DNA of 64,000 nt from Triglochin maritima. Its lineage: Eukaryota; Streptophyta; Magnoliopsida; Alismatales; Juncaginaceae. Below are positions 33,773 to 45,445 of the stretch, piece after piece; within the stretch, counting starts at the first letter, position 1, and each line of letters opens with the position of its first letter. The translations under genes were made by a program, and so were the position numbers. The DNA lies in contig OY821775.1 in NCBI GenBank assembly GCA_963682175.1, positions 29,200,053 to 29,264,052 of the forward strand, written 5' to 3'. The notes beneath the pieces are model-generated. The model worked only from the letters and a program-made list of their open reading frames with translations, had not been told where the DNA came from and searched no databases.

Positions 33773-34273
33773 GAACGCACATACCTTACCCCTATAATTT
33801 AAAACAGAAATGTAAAGAAACAAAACATAAATGCGTGTAAGGTCTACAAATCATGCATGACCTTGTTGGCAAACAATGTAAACTTTTCTTTTGAGTTTAG
33901 AGGCCAAGCTGACTTAAAACGCAAATCATGCACATTTAATGTATTCTAATAATAGTCTAAAGCATGTACTGAGTGTTGAAGAACCTTAAAACAAAATCAA
34001 GAATAGCAGAAAGCATATACTTAAAAATCCATGTTCGACTGCAAACTTGATCCGCCAATAGGCGGTCAAAATCCGTTGTTGGCAGATTTCTCTCGGAATT
34101 GTGCTCAGCAGTTTCACCTCAATGCTTTCCTGGTCTAGTGTGTTCTCCTACCATCCTAAGCCCCTGCATACCACTCAAACATAAAACAAACAACAACAAA
34201 AATAAAAGTAAATACCACCAAAATGGTTGACGTGACAATTGAAACTCAGTCCCCAGCACTTGCGCCAAAATCT
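33773..34273 (-). mobile_element. 5' leader fragment of Tat-like element M
   Basis: Shares a GTCTACAAATCATGCATGACC block with the leader of element E (7750-7772). It carries a palindrome pair (about 34050-34090, ATCCGCCAATAGGCGGT first) and a primer site at 34250-34267 (minus strand TGGCGCAAGTGCTGGGGA, a diverged tRNA-Asp-type site). Cut off at 33772 by the LTR of K. Confidence 0.7.
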
Positions 34274-35710
34274 TGTTGTGAAATTAAGTTCAAGACTGCA
34301 ACTGCACAACCACGTTGGAGTGGTGGCAAGTAGGGGTTTTGTCCTCAAGGAGTGCGTGCGGGTCAACGACCACGATACGCGAGTGGGGAAGAAAATTAAA
34401 GTTGAGTGTATTTACATTAACTAACTATTGTGATGCAAGGTGCGGAAATTAACATAATTTGGCTAGTCCCGTAGGAGGTGGAGTATGCATGTGAAAGTGT
34501 GGATGTGTGATACAAGTGTGTGTATAATTAAGACCTGCTTACATGCATTCCATAAAAATCTATAAAGTCCAAACCACAAGTGTGCTTCTACATGGATTAA
34601 GATTTATCCTCATCATTAAATCATAGAACACACAACTTAAGATAAGGCTAAAGATAACTACAAGATTACATGTCAATCTTATCTCTTTATCCACTACAAT
34701 CCTCTCCTTGGGCCTCACTAGCCAAAGCATGTGCTAAGCATCCATTAGGACCATTAACACATCAAAGGCAAGAGTGGGAAACCCATCAAAATGGCCACGA
34801 AAATCATTTGAAGCTCCAACATTAAGATTGAACACATGCCAATCTCACAACATTCACACTTGACATCATTTACCATCCCAATGGAGATGTTACTCACTAA
34901 TAAACATGTTAACAAAGGAAACAACAACATAAAAACAACACATAACATGTAAAGAAGGCTAGATTAAAACAAGAAGTAAACAACAACAACTTTGATTAAT
35001 AAAGAAAAAAGATTACAAGTGTTCTCCTCCTCTCCTCCACTAAACTACTTAGCAAGAAATAAAACCTAACCTCATGAGGAGGAGGAGGAGGAGATGGAAG
35101 AATAGGAGAAGAGGAGGGATTACAAGTGTATTTATAGAAGATTAGATAATCTTGATTAATCTGGGCGTAATTGGATGGCTATAAATCAGATCAGGATATT
35201 CTAGAGTGCTCTGACTTGACAACTGAATCCCTTGGATAAATAAGGGCTCAAATGGATCAGAACATTCTGCCAATAGTTGATAAAAATCCACCACTGGCGG
35301 ATTCGTTTTCTCTGACACGTCTGAAATTTCTCCAACGGATTATGTTTACTTTGTTGCACTTGGGGTTGAGCCCTGGTCTATTGTCTTGAGACAATTTGAT
35401 CTTAATTGTTGAATTACTCCTCATGTTGACATTATGGCCTTTGGTGACACAATATTTTTCTTTACACTTTGGCCCCTTCAGGATTTTACTTGGGTCCCTC
35501 CTAACTTTTAGTCCAGTCCTTAGGCATTACAATAGGTCCGAAAACCTTCCAAATAAATCCATTCTTCTTGCTTTTATGTCAATTTTCACTTCCTTTCTCT
35601 TCTTTGTTACCTAAACACTGAAATATAAGAAACAAATACCCGAGTAGCACAAATATGGGATAAAATAAAGAATATATAACATGAATGCCCTATATGCTAG
35701 TAATAATTGA
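34274..35710 (-). repeat. 5' LTR of Tat-like element M
   Basis: Starts TGTTGTGAAATTAAG seven bases beyond the primer site and ends near GTAATAATTGA (about 1437 bp). Same order as the E and L LTRs: a diverged form of their AAGTGCACGGCCGCG block (34302-34316, here AACTGCACAACCACG), TATAAATAC at about 35131, palindrome remnants at 35262-35298, GTAGCACAAATATGGG end block. The right end may be off by a few bases; no target duplication could be tested. Confidence 0.7.
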
Positions 35711-36000
35711 GCACGTGTAAGGGTCGTGGATCCACACAACTTATGGAGGATTGGAACTCTACAGTTCTGATTGAGATCAACTTTACAGCGGAGGGCATCC
35801 TGAAAGGAAAGAACGTGAAACACTTCTAGAATTTCATTGGGACGATAGTCAGTAGTGCAAAAGTACTTCCACCTCATTATTAGGACTAGAGAATGGTATC
35901 AAAGAAGCAAAAGAATGTGTCATGACAATAGTTAGCGGTACTATTACATACGTACTTAAGTTGTATTATTATTGATTTGAATTGAATACTAATTTGATTT
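35711..36000. other. No recognised feature
   Basis: Mixed sequence between the M LTR and the transposase remnant; it may belong to the same degenerate transposon. Confidence 0.4.
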
Positions 36001-36848
36001 TTTACAAGCACCCTGGACGGTTCCTGAGGTGTTCAGGACGAAGATTATGAGCTCTCAACACAAAATGGAAAGAAAACATGTAACAATTCTACCTTGTTAT
36101 GGCAGATTTGTAGACAAGAGTGGCAAGATTGGTGTTAGACCGCCACATATTTTTGTTGGGGATTGGTTAACTCTGCCGTACTATTGGTCTAGCGAGGCGT
36201 TCATGGGTAATTTATAATGTATTTAGTTAATTTATAAAATGGATGAAAGAACTAATAAGTTGTTTTTTTGTGATGCAGAAGAAGAGCGAGACTAACAAAA
36301 AATATGTCGTATTTAGTCGTACCACATCAGTGTGATACAAAATCTGTGGTGCAACATATGGAGAAGATTCAATACATTTTTTATATAAATTGAGAAAATT
36401 ATTATTTTCAATGGTATTTCAGATTGCGGAAAACCCAGACGCTCCTAAGTTACTCGTACATATATGTACATTCGGCTACATGGAAAAAAGAACCCAAAAG
36501 TAGCAACCGTCATTGTAACTTTAAGATTATTATTAGTTTTCAATTATTTAATGTTGTTTCGTGCAATCATTTATAATTTACGATATTTTCTTCTTGCAGG
36601 AAAGATTAGAGGCTTTACGAAGACTGGGTGAGACAAGCTCTCAGGGCTCTATCACTTCGAAGGCTAGTGCTGAGGATTTAGTCGAGACTCTTCTAGGCGA
36701 TGGGCATGGACGTGTGAGCATGTACTCCAGTCTCCTCACTCCCATAGACATGTACGGATGTCATGGGATGCCATCCCAAGCAAAGCTCAATGCTAGATTG
36801 GATATTGAGCAAAATATCAGAGAGTTAGGATCTCAAGCAAGTGACTAG
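36001..36848 (+). pseudogene. En/Spm (CACTA) plant transposase remnant
   Basis: Conceptual exons read RPPHIFVGDWLTLPYYWSS-EAFM (36135-36206), then KKSETNKK after an apparent intron ending TTTTTTGTGATGCAG (about 36280). A further exon 36600-36848 (ERLEALRRLGETSSQG...LDIEQNIRELGSQ) follows a TTTTCTTCTTGCAG acceptor. The order P-P-x(5)-W-x(5)-W, then a Ser-Glu-x-Asn-Lys block, is that of the plant transposase family found in En/Spm elements. Stops interrupt the central exon (about 36330-36500). No CACTA terminal repeats were found nearby, so only part of the element survives. Confidence 0.5.
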
Positions 36849-37427
36849 TAAGGTAGCAGCTGTTAATAGCAAGCTCGCAAGCATGAAATCGGCCATTAAC
36901 TTTTCGTTGGCAAAAGGGCTTACAATGATCAAGTATTGTAATCATAATTTTGTAATGTGTATTACATTCAGTAGGTTTATATGTACTATCCTCTTAATGT
37001 ATAATTAATGTATTCTAACGTGCAAGATATTAATATCGCATCCAATTTGCACACAACCGCCGCCGCCAAGATGAGATGACGATCATGGACCATCAGGTGG
37101 AGCAAGCGCCAGACGTTTTGGAGCATAATTTATTGTTGTTTGTCTAGTTATACCATTCTCAAACTTAATTTTCTACTTTGTGAATTGAAAACTTCATTTT
37201 TGAAGGTGGTTGGATGCAATTGTTTGGCGGCAATGTGGAGGAGATGATACTATAGGAAGTAGAGATGCCAATATAGGAGGCACGTTGTAGGAGAACGAAA
37301 GGAATTCAAAACAGGTGTTTTTAAAATTTACAAAAACAGTCTCGATTGTTAATAATTAGCACAAAATAATTATGAACTTGAACATTACAAAGGTCACAAA
37401 GGGTAAAAATGGAATAAAATATCTAAG
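36849..37427. other. AT-rich stretch, no gene
   Basis: Possible 3' remainder of the transposase gene and spacer; nothing further supported. Confidence 0.4.
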
Positions 37428-37841
37428 GGTTAATTACAGTTTGCCCCCGTAAACTATGCATTGATATCACTTTGCACCCCTGAACTTTCAAAGTTGACAG
37501 TTACCCCCCTTAACTTTCGTTTTGTAACATGTTGCCCGCTTGAACTTTAAAAATCCATTATTTAAACATACCTTGGTTGTTGTTTTGCAATTGTTTTCGT
37601 TGTTTCCCTAATACACTCTTAAACTTATATTTATGTGAAAGTTTGGATCGAAACGGAGGTCCGATATGGTTGGAATTTGGAATAAAAAGGCAAATTTGTA
37701 ATGAAATAATGACTTTTTAAAGATTACGGAGGCAACGTGTTACAAAACGAAAGTTCAGGGGGCTAAACTGTCAACCTTGAATGTTCTATGGTGCAAAGTG
37801 ATATCAAGTCAATGTTCAGGAGGGCATACTATAATTAACCC
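37428..37841. mobile_element. Small TIR element (MITE-like), 414 bp
   Basis: The ends are inverted repeats of about 100 bp: GGGTTAATTACAGTTTGCCC at the left and its near complement ending ATAATTAACCC at the right, each continuing through GATATCACTTTGCAC and CTTTCGTTTTGTAA. There is no ORF and no clear target duplication. A second family member is interrupted at 1-42/10532-10556. Confidence 0.75.
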
Positions 37842-37985
37842 AACATTTTAATATATTAATGACTCACGTGGCCATTCTAAATGGTAGGAAAAGTGACGGA
37901 ATGAGGGTCTTTGCTACAAAGCAAACTTGAAGGGGTCTAACTGTAAAATTTCAAGTTCTATGGGGTCAAAGTGATACTTACCTAT
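37842..37985. mobile_element. Second TIR-element fragment beside the duplicated LTR
   Basis: Carries GGGGTCTAACTGTAAAATTTCAAG and GGGGTCAAAGTGATA blocks like those at positions 1-37, ending CCTAT before the LTR. It is the left flank of the duplicated composite. Confidence 0.5.
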
Positions 37986-38995
37986 TGTAACGTCTCCAAA
38001 AATGGAAAATTTATAACAAAATTTGCGTGGACTAAAACCATAATGAACGGAAAAATTAGTCGTAACATATTCAAAATAAGGTGCATCATTACACGGAAGA
38101 TTCAAAGTCTGATTACATCAAGACGGGGAAATGGAATAATACAGATAAAGACGGCAACATAAAGATAAGACTAGAGGATCTGGTCTAGGGTATACTCATC
38201 CTCGGTCGCCATCCACTCAACACTAATCAAGGCCCTAAAATGCAACATGATCAAATGCTTGAGTTTTCTTAACGAAAACTCTGTATACTACGTCCATCTC
38301 TATATATAAATGTATAGTGCAATGAACCTATCATACTAGTATCACATGGCATAATGTCATGAACAGGGAAAACATTCCCGAACATAGGGAATATGGACAA
38401 CAAACCCACCAACAATATCGGGATACCCGATGGCACCCACCGCGGGTACAAACGATCTTACAGAGAGTACGTGACACACCCCCACTCGCAACAATACTAA
38501 CATGAGGGTTCAGGTAGGTTGAACGCACTTCTGAGTCATAGATACATATCTATTATCATGGTCATCAAGCCACAATATCTGGCAGAGTTATCACTCTGGT
38601 CAGTCATATCCATCGGGTCGTGCCACAATCCAGATCGTCATATCCGTTGAGTCGTGCGACAAACCAAAGTTCGGGTAGTCATCTCTCTCTGTGGAGCTTC
38701 TCAACAACAATGCAATGGGATCTGCGATCCCTCGGGTCTACTACATAGGGTGACTTAATGAAATGCAATATGCCATACTAAAGCTTATCAACCCAAAGGT
38801 GGCACGTGTGCCAAGCAGCCACACTTTTTCACTTGGTGGTCCCTAGGCACGCGCAATCATTGTACCTACCATCACCTCTCGGCTAAAGTATGAAGCGAGG
38901 ACACGAGTTTCTGAGGAAATAGTTTGACACAAACCTCAGACGTCCACGTGCTTGTGCCCGTCTCGCCTGTTGCTCGTGCTTCGCCCGCGCCCACG
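37986..38995 (-). repeat. Tekay-type LTR fragment, duplicate of 43-1065
   Basis: Matches 43-1065 along its length, including the preceding CCTAT. Hairpin GTTTTC/GAAAAC at 38263-38279. Cut at the right by the plus-strand E-family LTR. Confidence 0.85.
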
Positions 38996-39654
38996 TGTTT
39001 AGTAGCATATCATGCATCATATTCATGCTATATGTCCTTATTGTTTTCCCAATATTGTGCTACTCAAGTGTTTGTTATTATATTTCTGGTATTAGGTAAT
39101 AAAGAAGAGAAAGGAAGAGAAAAAGACCTGAAACATAAGAAGAAATGTCTTAAATGAAGCAAAATGAACCTCTCGGTCATACACAAGGACCCATCTGCAA
39201 GAGTAAATGACCTGGAAGTAAGTCCGAAGGGACCAAATAGCAAACTAAGAAACTCCACAACATCATGAGGAGTATTTTGGCAAAACTCAAGTGGAGACGA
39301 ACTCATGAATGGTGGTCATTCTCTCTACTTGGAGTAAAGCCTTGGAGCAAAACTCAAGTGTAGAAGAATGTTGCTGGCAATGTGAGATATTAGTAAAATA
39401 ATTCTTCTTAGTTTGTTCTAATGTTGTCTCTTTTAATGTTTGCATGTTTAGCTTAGTTTTGTTTTATTAATCTTAGTAGAATTACTTAGAATGTTTTCTC
39501 TTCTTAATATACATGTTAGCGTAATAAGTAGAGAGTAGATTCACACCATTTGGGGTGGAGGTGATGTTGATTATGTGATAGGTTCTATTTTTTGTGTCAT
39601 TTCATGGGCATAATGTAGATCCATACTTGTAGCAATGCTACAACTTGTATTAGA
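38996..39654 (+). repeat. Truncated E-family LTR, duplicate of 1066-1733
   Basis: TGTTTAGTAGCATATC start and same content as 1066-1733, then ends abruptly at about 39654 where Sirevirus-like sequence begins. The remaining 540 bp of the LTR is missing. Confidence 0.8.
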
Positions 39655-39705
39655 TGTGGATTTTTGGTGTGTTTTTCAAATGATTTTTACTTTCAGACAA
39701 TGTTC

Positions 39706-40376
39706 GGTCGACTCAAAACCAATTTTCGTTCAACCGGATTACAGTGATACAAGTCAGTTTTTAAACTTGTCTCCATCGGTCGTTCGAAATATTTTGTTCG
39801 TTCGAACGGTTCGTTTTGTGTGTTCATTTCATATTCTTTGGTGTGTTTCAGTCGACGACGTGGTGTGCTCTGTTCGACCAAGTCTCTTCTGGTTGATCTG
39901 ACTTAAGTTCACTAAAGTCTCTGGTCGATCAATTTTGAGTTTCGGTCGACCGTGCGTGTATTCTTTTGTCCAACCGAAAATCACCTGGCAGCTTTCCTCG
40001 TTCACACTCTTCTATCGGTCGACTGTCTGTCTCTTTTCATCCGACCGAAAAGTCACAGTGCGTGCCCAGTTTCTTCACACTCTTCTTTCGGTCGACCGAC
40101 TGTCTCTTTTCGTCCGACCGAAAAGAGACAGTACGTGCCCAGTTTCTTCACACTTTACTCTTGGTAGACTGACTCTCTATTCTCGTCCGATCTTTTTTGA
40201 CCAAAGGTTGTGTGATCGTGTGGTTTGAAAACAAAATTAACCCACCGGTTCATCCAAACGGTCGACCGTTTATATCGTTTCAGCACCTTTTTAGGGCAAT
40301 TACAAGGCTTTCCTCTTCACTTTTACAGCTCCTCTCTTCAAACCCTAGTGCCACCCCTCCTCCGGTCGATCGCATG
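39706..40376. repeat. Palindrome field upstream of the envelope-like ORF of H
   Basis: Exact CGGTCGACCG at 39943, 40089 and 40259, with many GTTCGACCR and GTCCRACCG variants. Part of it is amplified as a 73-bp tandem unit (40003-40200). Confidence 0.85.
40003..40200 (+). repeat. 73-bp tandem repeat, 2.7 copies
   Basis: Units start with CACACTCTTC at 40003 and 40076, and a diverged third at 40149. Each holds a GGTCGAC palindrome and a CCGACCGAAAAG block. Confidence 0.9.
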
Positions 40377-40463
40377 CCCATTCCAGCCATCCACCACCAA
40401 TTGTTCGTCCATTTTTTGACTCCCTTTGTCAACATACATCATTCTCCACCCTCCTTATCTACA

Positions 40464-41313
40464 ATGAACCGTAAGAAGATGTCCATCTCCATGAAACGAG
40501 CTACTCCGGAGGGGGTTACCGAGCGTCGCACAAAGAAGAAACAAGACTCACAACCCTCATCCTCTCGTGCTCCCGCTTCTCCGGTACCACATTTGCATCA
40601 TTTCTTCCCGATTGACGATGTCGCTCAAAAGGCGTGGGCCGAAATCTTCTCCGTTGCCAACTTCATCCCTTGTCACAAGGTTGAGGTAGCTGATCGCCTC
40701 TTTTTCATTAAAACCCTTGTTAGATGCAAATATGATAACTTACTCTCTCACTAAACTTGCATCAAAACCCTATTATCCATTCCTTGTGCAACAATTTTAT
40801 TGTAATCTCCGAAAGATCCCCAATCTACATGTTTTAACCACAATGATCAATGGAAAAGAATATAGTGTTTCCCCCAAATTATTGGTAGAAATTTTACATC
40901 TTGAATCGAGGGCCACCCATATTTATCTTGATTATCCTCAAGGTGTTCTTCCCGATAACGAAATTGAAAAAATAGTCAATCATTTATATGGCATTCCACC
41001 ACCTATTGTAAACGGTCGTTTTAAGCATAATGCCTCCCTTTTGCATTCCGTTCCGCGAATCCTTGCCCAGATCATATCTTATAACCTTCTTCCTAAACTC
41101 GGTCATCACAATGACATCTCCAATATGGAGCTCGTGTGCATCTACTGCATCTTCAAGAAAATTTTGGTTGATTGGTCATCTTTTATGATCATGCACATGA
41201 CTCATCGTAGTGGTCATATCTTCCTTATCCTATGTAGCTTTCTATTGTGTTTGAAATTGGAAGATCGATGTCGACCCGTTTTCCGCTTTGGTCTACAAAT
41301 TTCCTATCTGTAA
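40464..41313 (+). pseudogene. Envelope-like / plant transposon-protein ORF of element H
   Basis: The first frame starts at MNRKKMSISMK (40464), with a basic, Ser/Pro-rich N-terminus and the domain start DDVAQKAWAEIFSVANFIPC. A frame change in a CT-rich stretch (about 40740-40752) puts the rest in the frame of 40717-41313: SPKLLVEILHLES, YGIPPPIVNG, VPRILAQIISYNLLPKLG, MELVCIYCIFKKILVDW, ending RFGLQISYL. Same domain as element K. The position between pol spacer and 3' LTR is that of envelope-like ORFs in Sirevirus-like elements, but an envelope function is not shown by the sequence: no signal peptide or obvious membrane anchor. The frameshift makes this copy a pseudogene. Confidence 0.65.
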
Positions 41314-41901
41314 GACCACCTTTTGTGTCATACACTTTCTGCTCGTTTTGACGCGCTTGAGGCTTCTTCTACCGTCTTGATGCGCTTGAGGCCTCTTCTC
41401 TTGCTCGTCATGATTCCACCTCTGTTCATCTTAGTAAAATTGAAGTCTCACTTGATTCTCTATCCTCGTTGCTTCGTGATCAAAGTCTTGGGTGATTTGG
41501 TGTTGTTTTGTGGCGTGTGTGTTGTTTTTCAGTTTCTTTGAACTTCAGTTCATGATGTATTTGCTTTAAACAATTGCTTAATGTAGTATTTTTCCTTGAC
41601 CTTATTGTAGTATTTGCTTTCGAAGTTAACATTGGGTTGTTTGTTTTGAACTCTATTTTGAATGCATGGACTATTATTGTCTCTTTTTGGCTAAATATTT
41701 TTGCTTCCGTTAGTCTATCTCATGTTAAAGCTTAAATTGAATACCATATTGTTTCATGAGTCTTTTTTATTGTGCCATAGGGGGAGAAATAAATACATGC
41801 TTATACATAGGGGGAGCTTTAGATATTGGTTATTAATGATAAAATTTCAAATCAAACATGTATTTAGATTGATAAGTTGTCAGCATTAAAAATGGGGAGA
41901 T
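41314..41901 (+). other. 3' non-coding region of H with repeated polypurine tracts
   Basis: AGGGGGAG occurs at 41779-41786 and 41809-41816, then AAAATGGGGAGAT adjoins the LTR at 41902. Multiple copies of the polypurine tract upstream of the 3' LTR are a known hallmark of Sireviruses. Confidence 0.7.
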
Positions 41902-42240
41902 TGTTGGCTTTTGTCAAATAATCGTTAATCTGTTTTGATGATTAATCAACATATCAATAAACACATGTAGCAATTAAAGATCATTGCTTGCATATACTTG
42001 TATTATCTAACGTTTCAGGAACCAAATTTGAGTTGAATTGAGAGATGAAGATTGAAGCATAGTTAGGTTTAAATTTTATGTATTTAGGTAACAAATGTAA
42101 CTTGGCACTTGAAATCTTTGATTCATTGCATTGCATGACACTTAGAAAACCTATAGAAATCTCACATAACATTCCATTTATCTTTAGACTTCAATAGGAA
42201 ATCATTGAAACCCATTAGAAACCTAGAACGATATTTCTGC

Positions 42241-43000
42241 ACTTAAACGGTCGACAGGTAGAACCATTTGGTTCAACCAGATTTCAACAACCTGTCCTAG
42301 AAAGCCTATTTTGTCCAAAATGGTCGACTGACTTACATTTCCAGTTCGACCGTTCCTTCAATCTGTTTTGCCTATCTGAAATCGGTTGACCGACATACCA
42401 ATTATGTTCGACCGTTTCACCTTGTCAAGTGATAGAAATTAGTTCAGCCGATACAAATCCTCCTGCCTATCAGTTGTCGACACTTGTCCTAGTTTGTGAA
42501 ACTTTCGGTCAACCGAAACATAGCTTTTGTTCGACCGATTGCATTTCCGTATTCATATTAAATATGATTGTTATACTTGTCGTATACTCCAACGGTTGTA
42601 TACACATTTCTCACCTAACCCCTCTTTTGGATTTGGTCTTCCGGTCGACTGATATTTGCTTAACGGTCGACCGAATCTCGAAAACTTCCCATACCCAATT
42701 TAACTAGGAGTTTTCGGTCAAAACCTCAATTCATTTTGTTCGACCGATTGCATTTGGCTTTACCAAATCTGAAATCCAACACGTTAAACGGTCGACCGAA
42801 ACTCTCTTCACGGTCAATTGATACATGCATGTTCTCCAGATCAGGTCTTACTGGACTTTTTTGGTCGAACTGGTGATCCAGTCCGTTCGACCGATCACTT
42901 AACTGCTAGCCCAATTGGACCGATCGTTTGCATCTTCGCTCGACCGAACCATTTACTTTTGCATTCCGGTCGACCGATTAACACGATCCGGTCGACCGTG
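42241..43000. repeat. Palindrome field in U3 of LTR H
   Basis: Exact CGGTCGACCG at 42664, 42789, 42967 and 42989, and over ten variants such as GGTTGACCGA and GTTCGACCG. It ends about 95 bp before the TATA box. Confidence 0.9.
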
Positions 43001-44652
43001 CCGGTCCTGAATGTGTCTTGTCACTTCCTGACTTGTCTTTTCTTGCACAACTTTTTACCATTTCAATCCCAACGGCTAGAACTAGTTTAGAGCTTATAAA
43101 TATAGCTGAGAACACTCATCTAGGGTCACCAATCTTTCTCTAAGTTCAATTCTCATTACTACTCTCATATTTTCTCTAAACAATTGTGCTCACATCTTCT
43201 CACTTGAAATCACCATCCTTGATTGCATCATCAATTTCAAGTGCTCAAGATTAGTTGCTGAAGTAAAGTCTTCAAGAGTTGTACTAAGCTTCCGGAGTGA
43301 AGCTGTAAGACCCGCTCTCCGGTACCTTACGCCCGAGTTTGTGTTTTCTTGATGAATGATGTTAGTTGTGTGATTTTATGCTTTGTTTTGGAAAAGCTTC
43401 CTTTCGGGGAAAAGTTTCCTTTTTGGGCGAGTCAATGCGACTCATGGATGGGTTCGACCGTCAGGCAGTTTTCCAATCGATTGACTTAACCGGGTCGATC
43501 GAGTGGAATTCATGTGTGTGGTTTGGCTTGTGCTTTGAGTAGGCATTTAGGGCTGAGGTGTGAAGGCTGGGTGACGTGGATGCCACATCAGCAAGAGCAA
43601 ATCTCTTGAGATTTGCAAAATATTTGAATTGGTTGCCTAAAGGAAAGTGCTGATTGGCCATCAAAGCCAATTATCTCTTGCCTTATTGTTAATTGCTCCT
43701 TCCAAACTTGCACCTATTTAAGCCCACATCCAGCCGACCCTACCTCCCTCTCCTCTCCACACCACCACCGAAAATCTCCCCAGCAATTCCAGCAACTTGG
43801 AAGAAGAATTCGGAGGAGCTCCTTGCGTGCGGCTAGGGGAAATCTTAGTGCATCCGGTTTAGCTCAACATCTTCTATCCTTCAGGTATGTCTCTAGCCAT
43901 TAGTGTAGCATAAGGCTTGGGGGCTGGATTGGAGGCTGTCCAGCATCAGCAACCTTCCGGTTTGATTGAACAATCCATGCGGGTAGTAAGTGTAGGATCC
44001 TTATCCTAATCCTAATCCTAATTGGGTTTTGTGTTGTTTAGGTGGTGATTAGTGATGGATGGCTGAGATGGAAGATGGATGGATGGAGGGTTGAGATGGA
44101 AGGGGATGAGATGTGTGGTGGAGATGGATGGATGGGTTTGGAGGGTGTGGATTTGATTGGAGGAGGTATTTGGGGGTTTCTCTCTCTCTCCCTAAACCTC
44201 ACTCTCACTCACGTCTCTCTCTCTCTCTCTGATCTCTCTCTCCCTCTCTTCAGCAGCAGCTCCGGCGAGGAAGAGGGTTCTCTGGCGAAGTGAAGATTGG
44301 CTCCGGTTGTTGGTGGTTGAGGTGAGTGTTACTCTCTCGGCTCGTTTTGGTTTCCCTCTCTTGACCTCACTCGGGTTTTGGTGGTTGTGGTTGTTCGGTG
44401 GAGGTTGCCGGAGGTGGATTCGTTGTTGTGGATCGTCGAGGAGGAGTTGATCGTCGTTTGGACGCGAGATTCGTCGACGGATCGCATTTTGGGGAGACGT
44501 GCTCGTGGAGACGTCGTCGTGGTTCTTCAAGGGTCTCTTCAGACCTTTAGGTATGTCAAGCTAGCTCACTTAATCACCGTGAGTAATTGGAAGTTGACGG
44601 TAGGCCGATTGGCTCGTCGCGAGTAAATGTGCAGCAGATTTCACTGCCTGAT

Positions 44653-45333
44653 CGGTCGACCGGTTGGTGCAAACGGTCGACCGTTCGTGAAGAGAATTCG
44701 GGCTCTGCCTCAAATCGGTCGAACGATGCCTGTGGGGCGGTCGACCGATTGTGCATAGGAGGCAAGTCTGGAGAGATTCGGTCGATCGGGTCCCCTTTGC
44801 CGGTCGACCGTGTGCACTGTCTTAAGTCGGTTGGGGGCGTAGACTAAATAAACGGTCGACCGCCCTTTGATCTCGTCCGACCGTGACTTAAGTGGCCCTT
44901 GTGGTCGGTCTGACCGAATGTGGGTTCGGTCGACCGGACCCGTGTGTTGAGCGTGAGAAACGCTCTGGTGGAATTCGGTCGACTGAGGTGAGCTCAGCGT
45001 TCGACCAGATTCGTGGCGCGAGTGAGGGATTATTCCCTGGACTGATTCGGTCGACCAAGGTGTGCTCGGCGTTCGACCGAATTCGTTGTGGAGTTGTGGG
45101 ATTTGTTCCCTGGTGACTTTCGGTCGACCGGGACCCCTTTTGTCGGTCGACCGATTGGTCGTTTTGTTCGTTGGACCGGGAGTTGACCATCTAAACGGTC
45201 GACCGTCCCTTGATTTGGGTTCGACCGAACGAGTGTGGTGTTGGGAATCGATCGACCGATGGAGTGCTGGTCGAAGTGGATTGCCCTGTATTTGCTTGAT
45301 TCGGTCGACCGGGACTTTTGGTTCGGTCGACCG
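44653..45333. repeat. CGGTCGACCG palindrome array, F 5' LTR
   Basis: Eleven exact copies start at 44653, 44674, 44738, 44801, 44853, 44927, 45121, 45144, 45196, 45302 and 45324, plus variants. The counterpart in the 3' LTR is at about 51490-52172. Confidence 0.95.
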
Positions 45334-45445
45334 TTTGTGTCCTGTTTTGCACTATGGAGGTGTTGTGGTCGTGGTTGCCCGTGTGGGGCGAGTCGTGGTG
45401 CCGATGTTCTTCCGGCAAGTGTGCTAGGTGCACGTGGGTTGCGGT

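Noticed and set aside
33773..35710. Assigning LTR L and LTR M to one element
   Set aside because: L has its own perfect target duplication and differs clearly from M in sequence and length, so they are separate insertions.
44653..45333. CRISPR-like array of short palindromic repeats
   Set aside because: Repeats are 10 bp, spacing is irregular, spacers are shared between LTR copies, no cas genes, and the context is plant retrotransposons.
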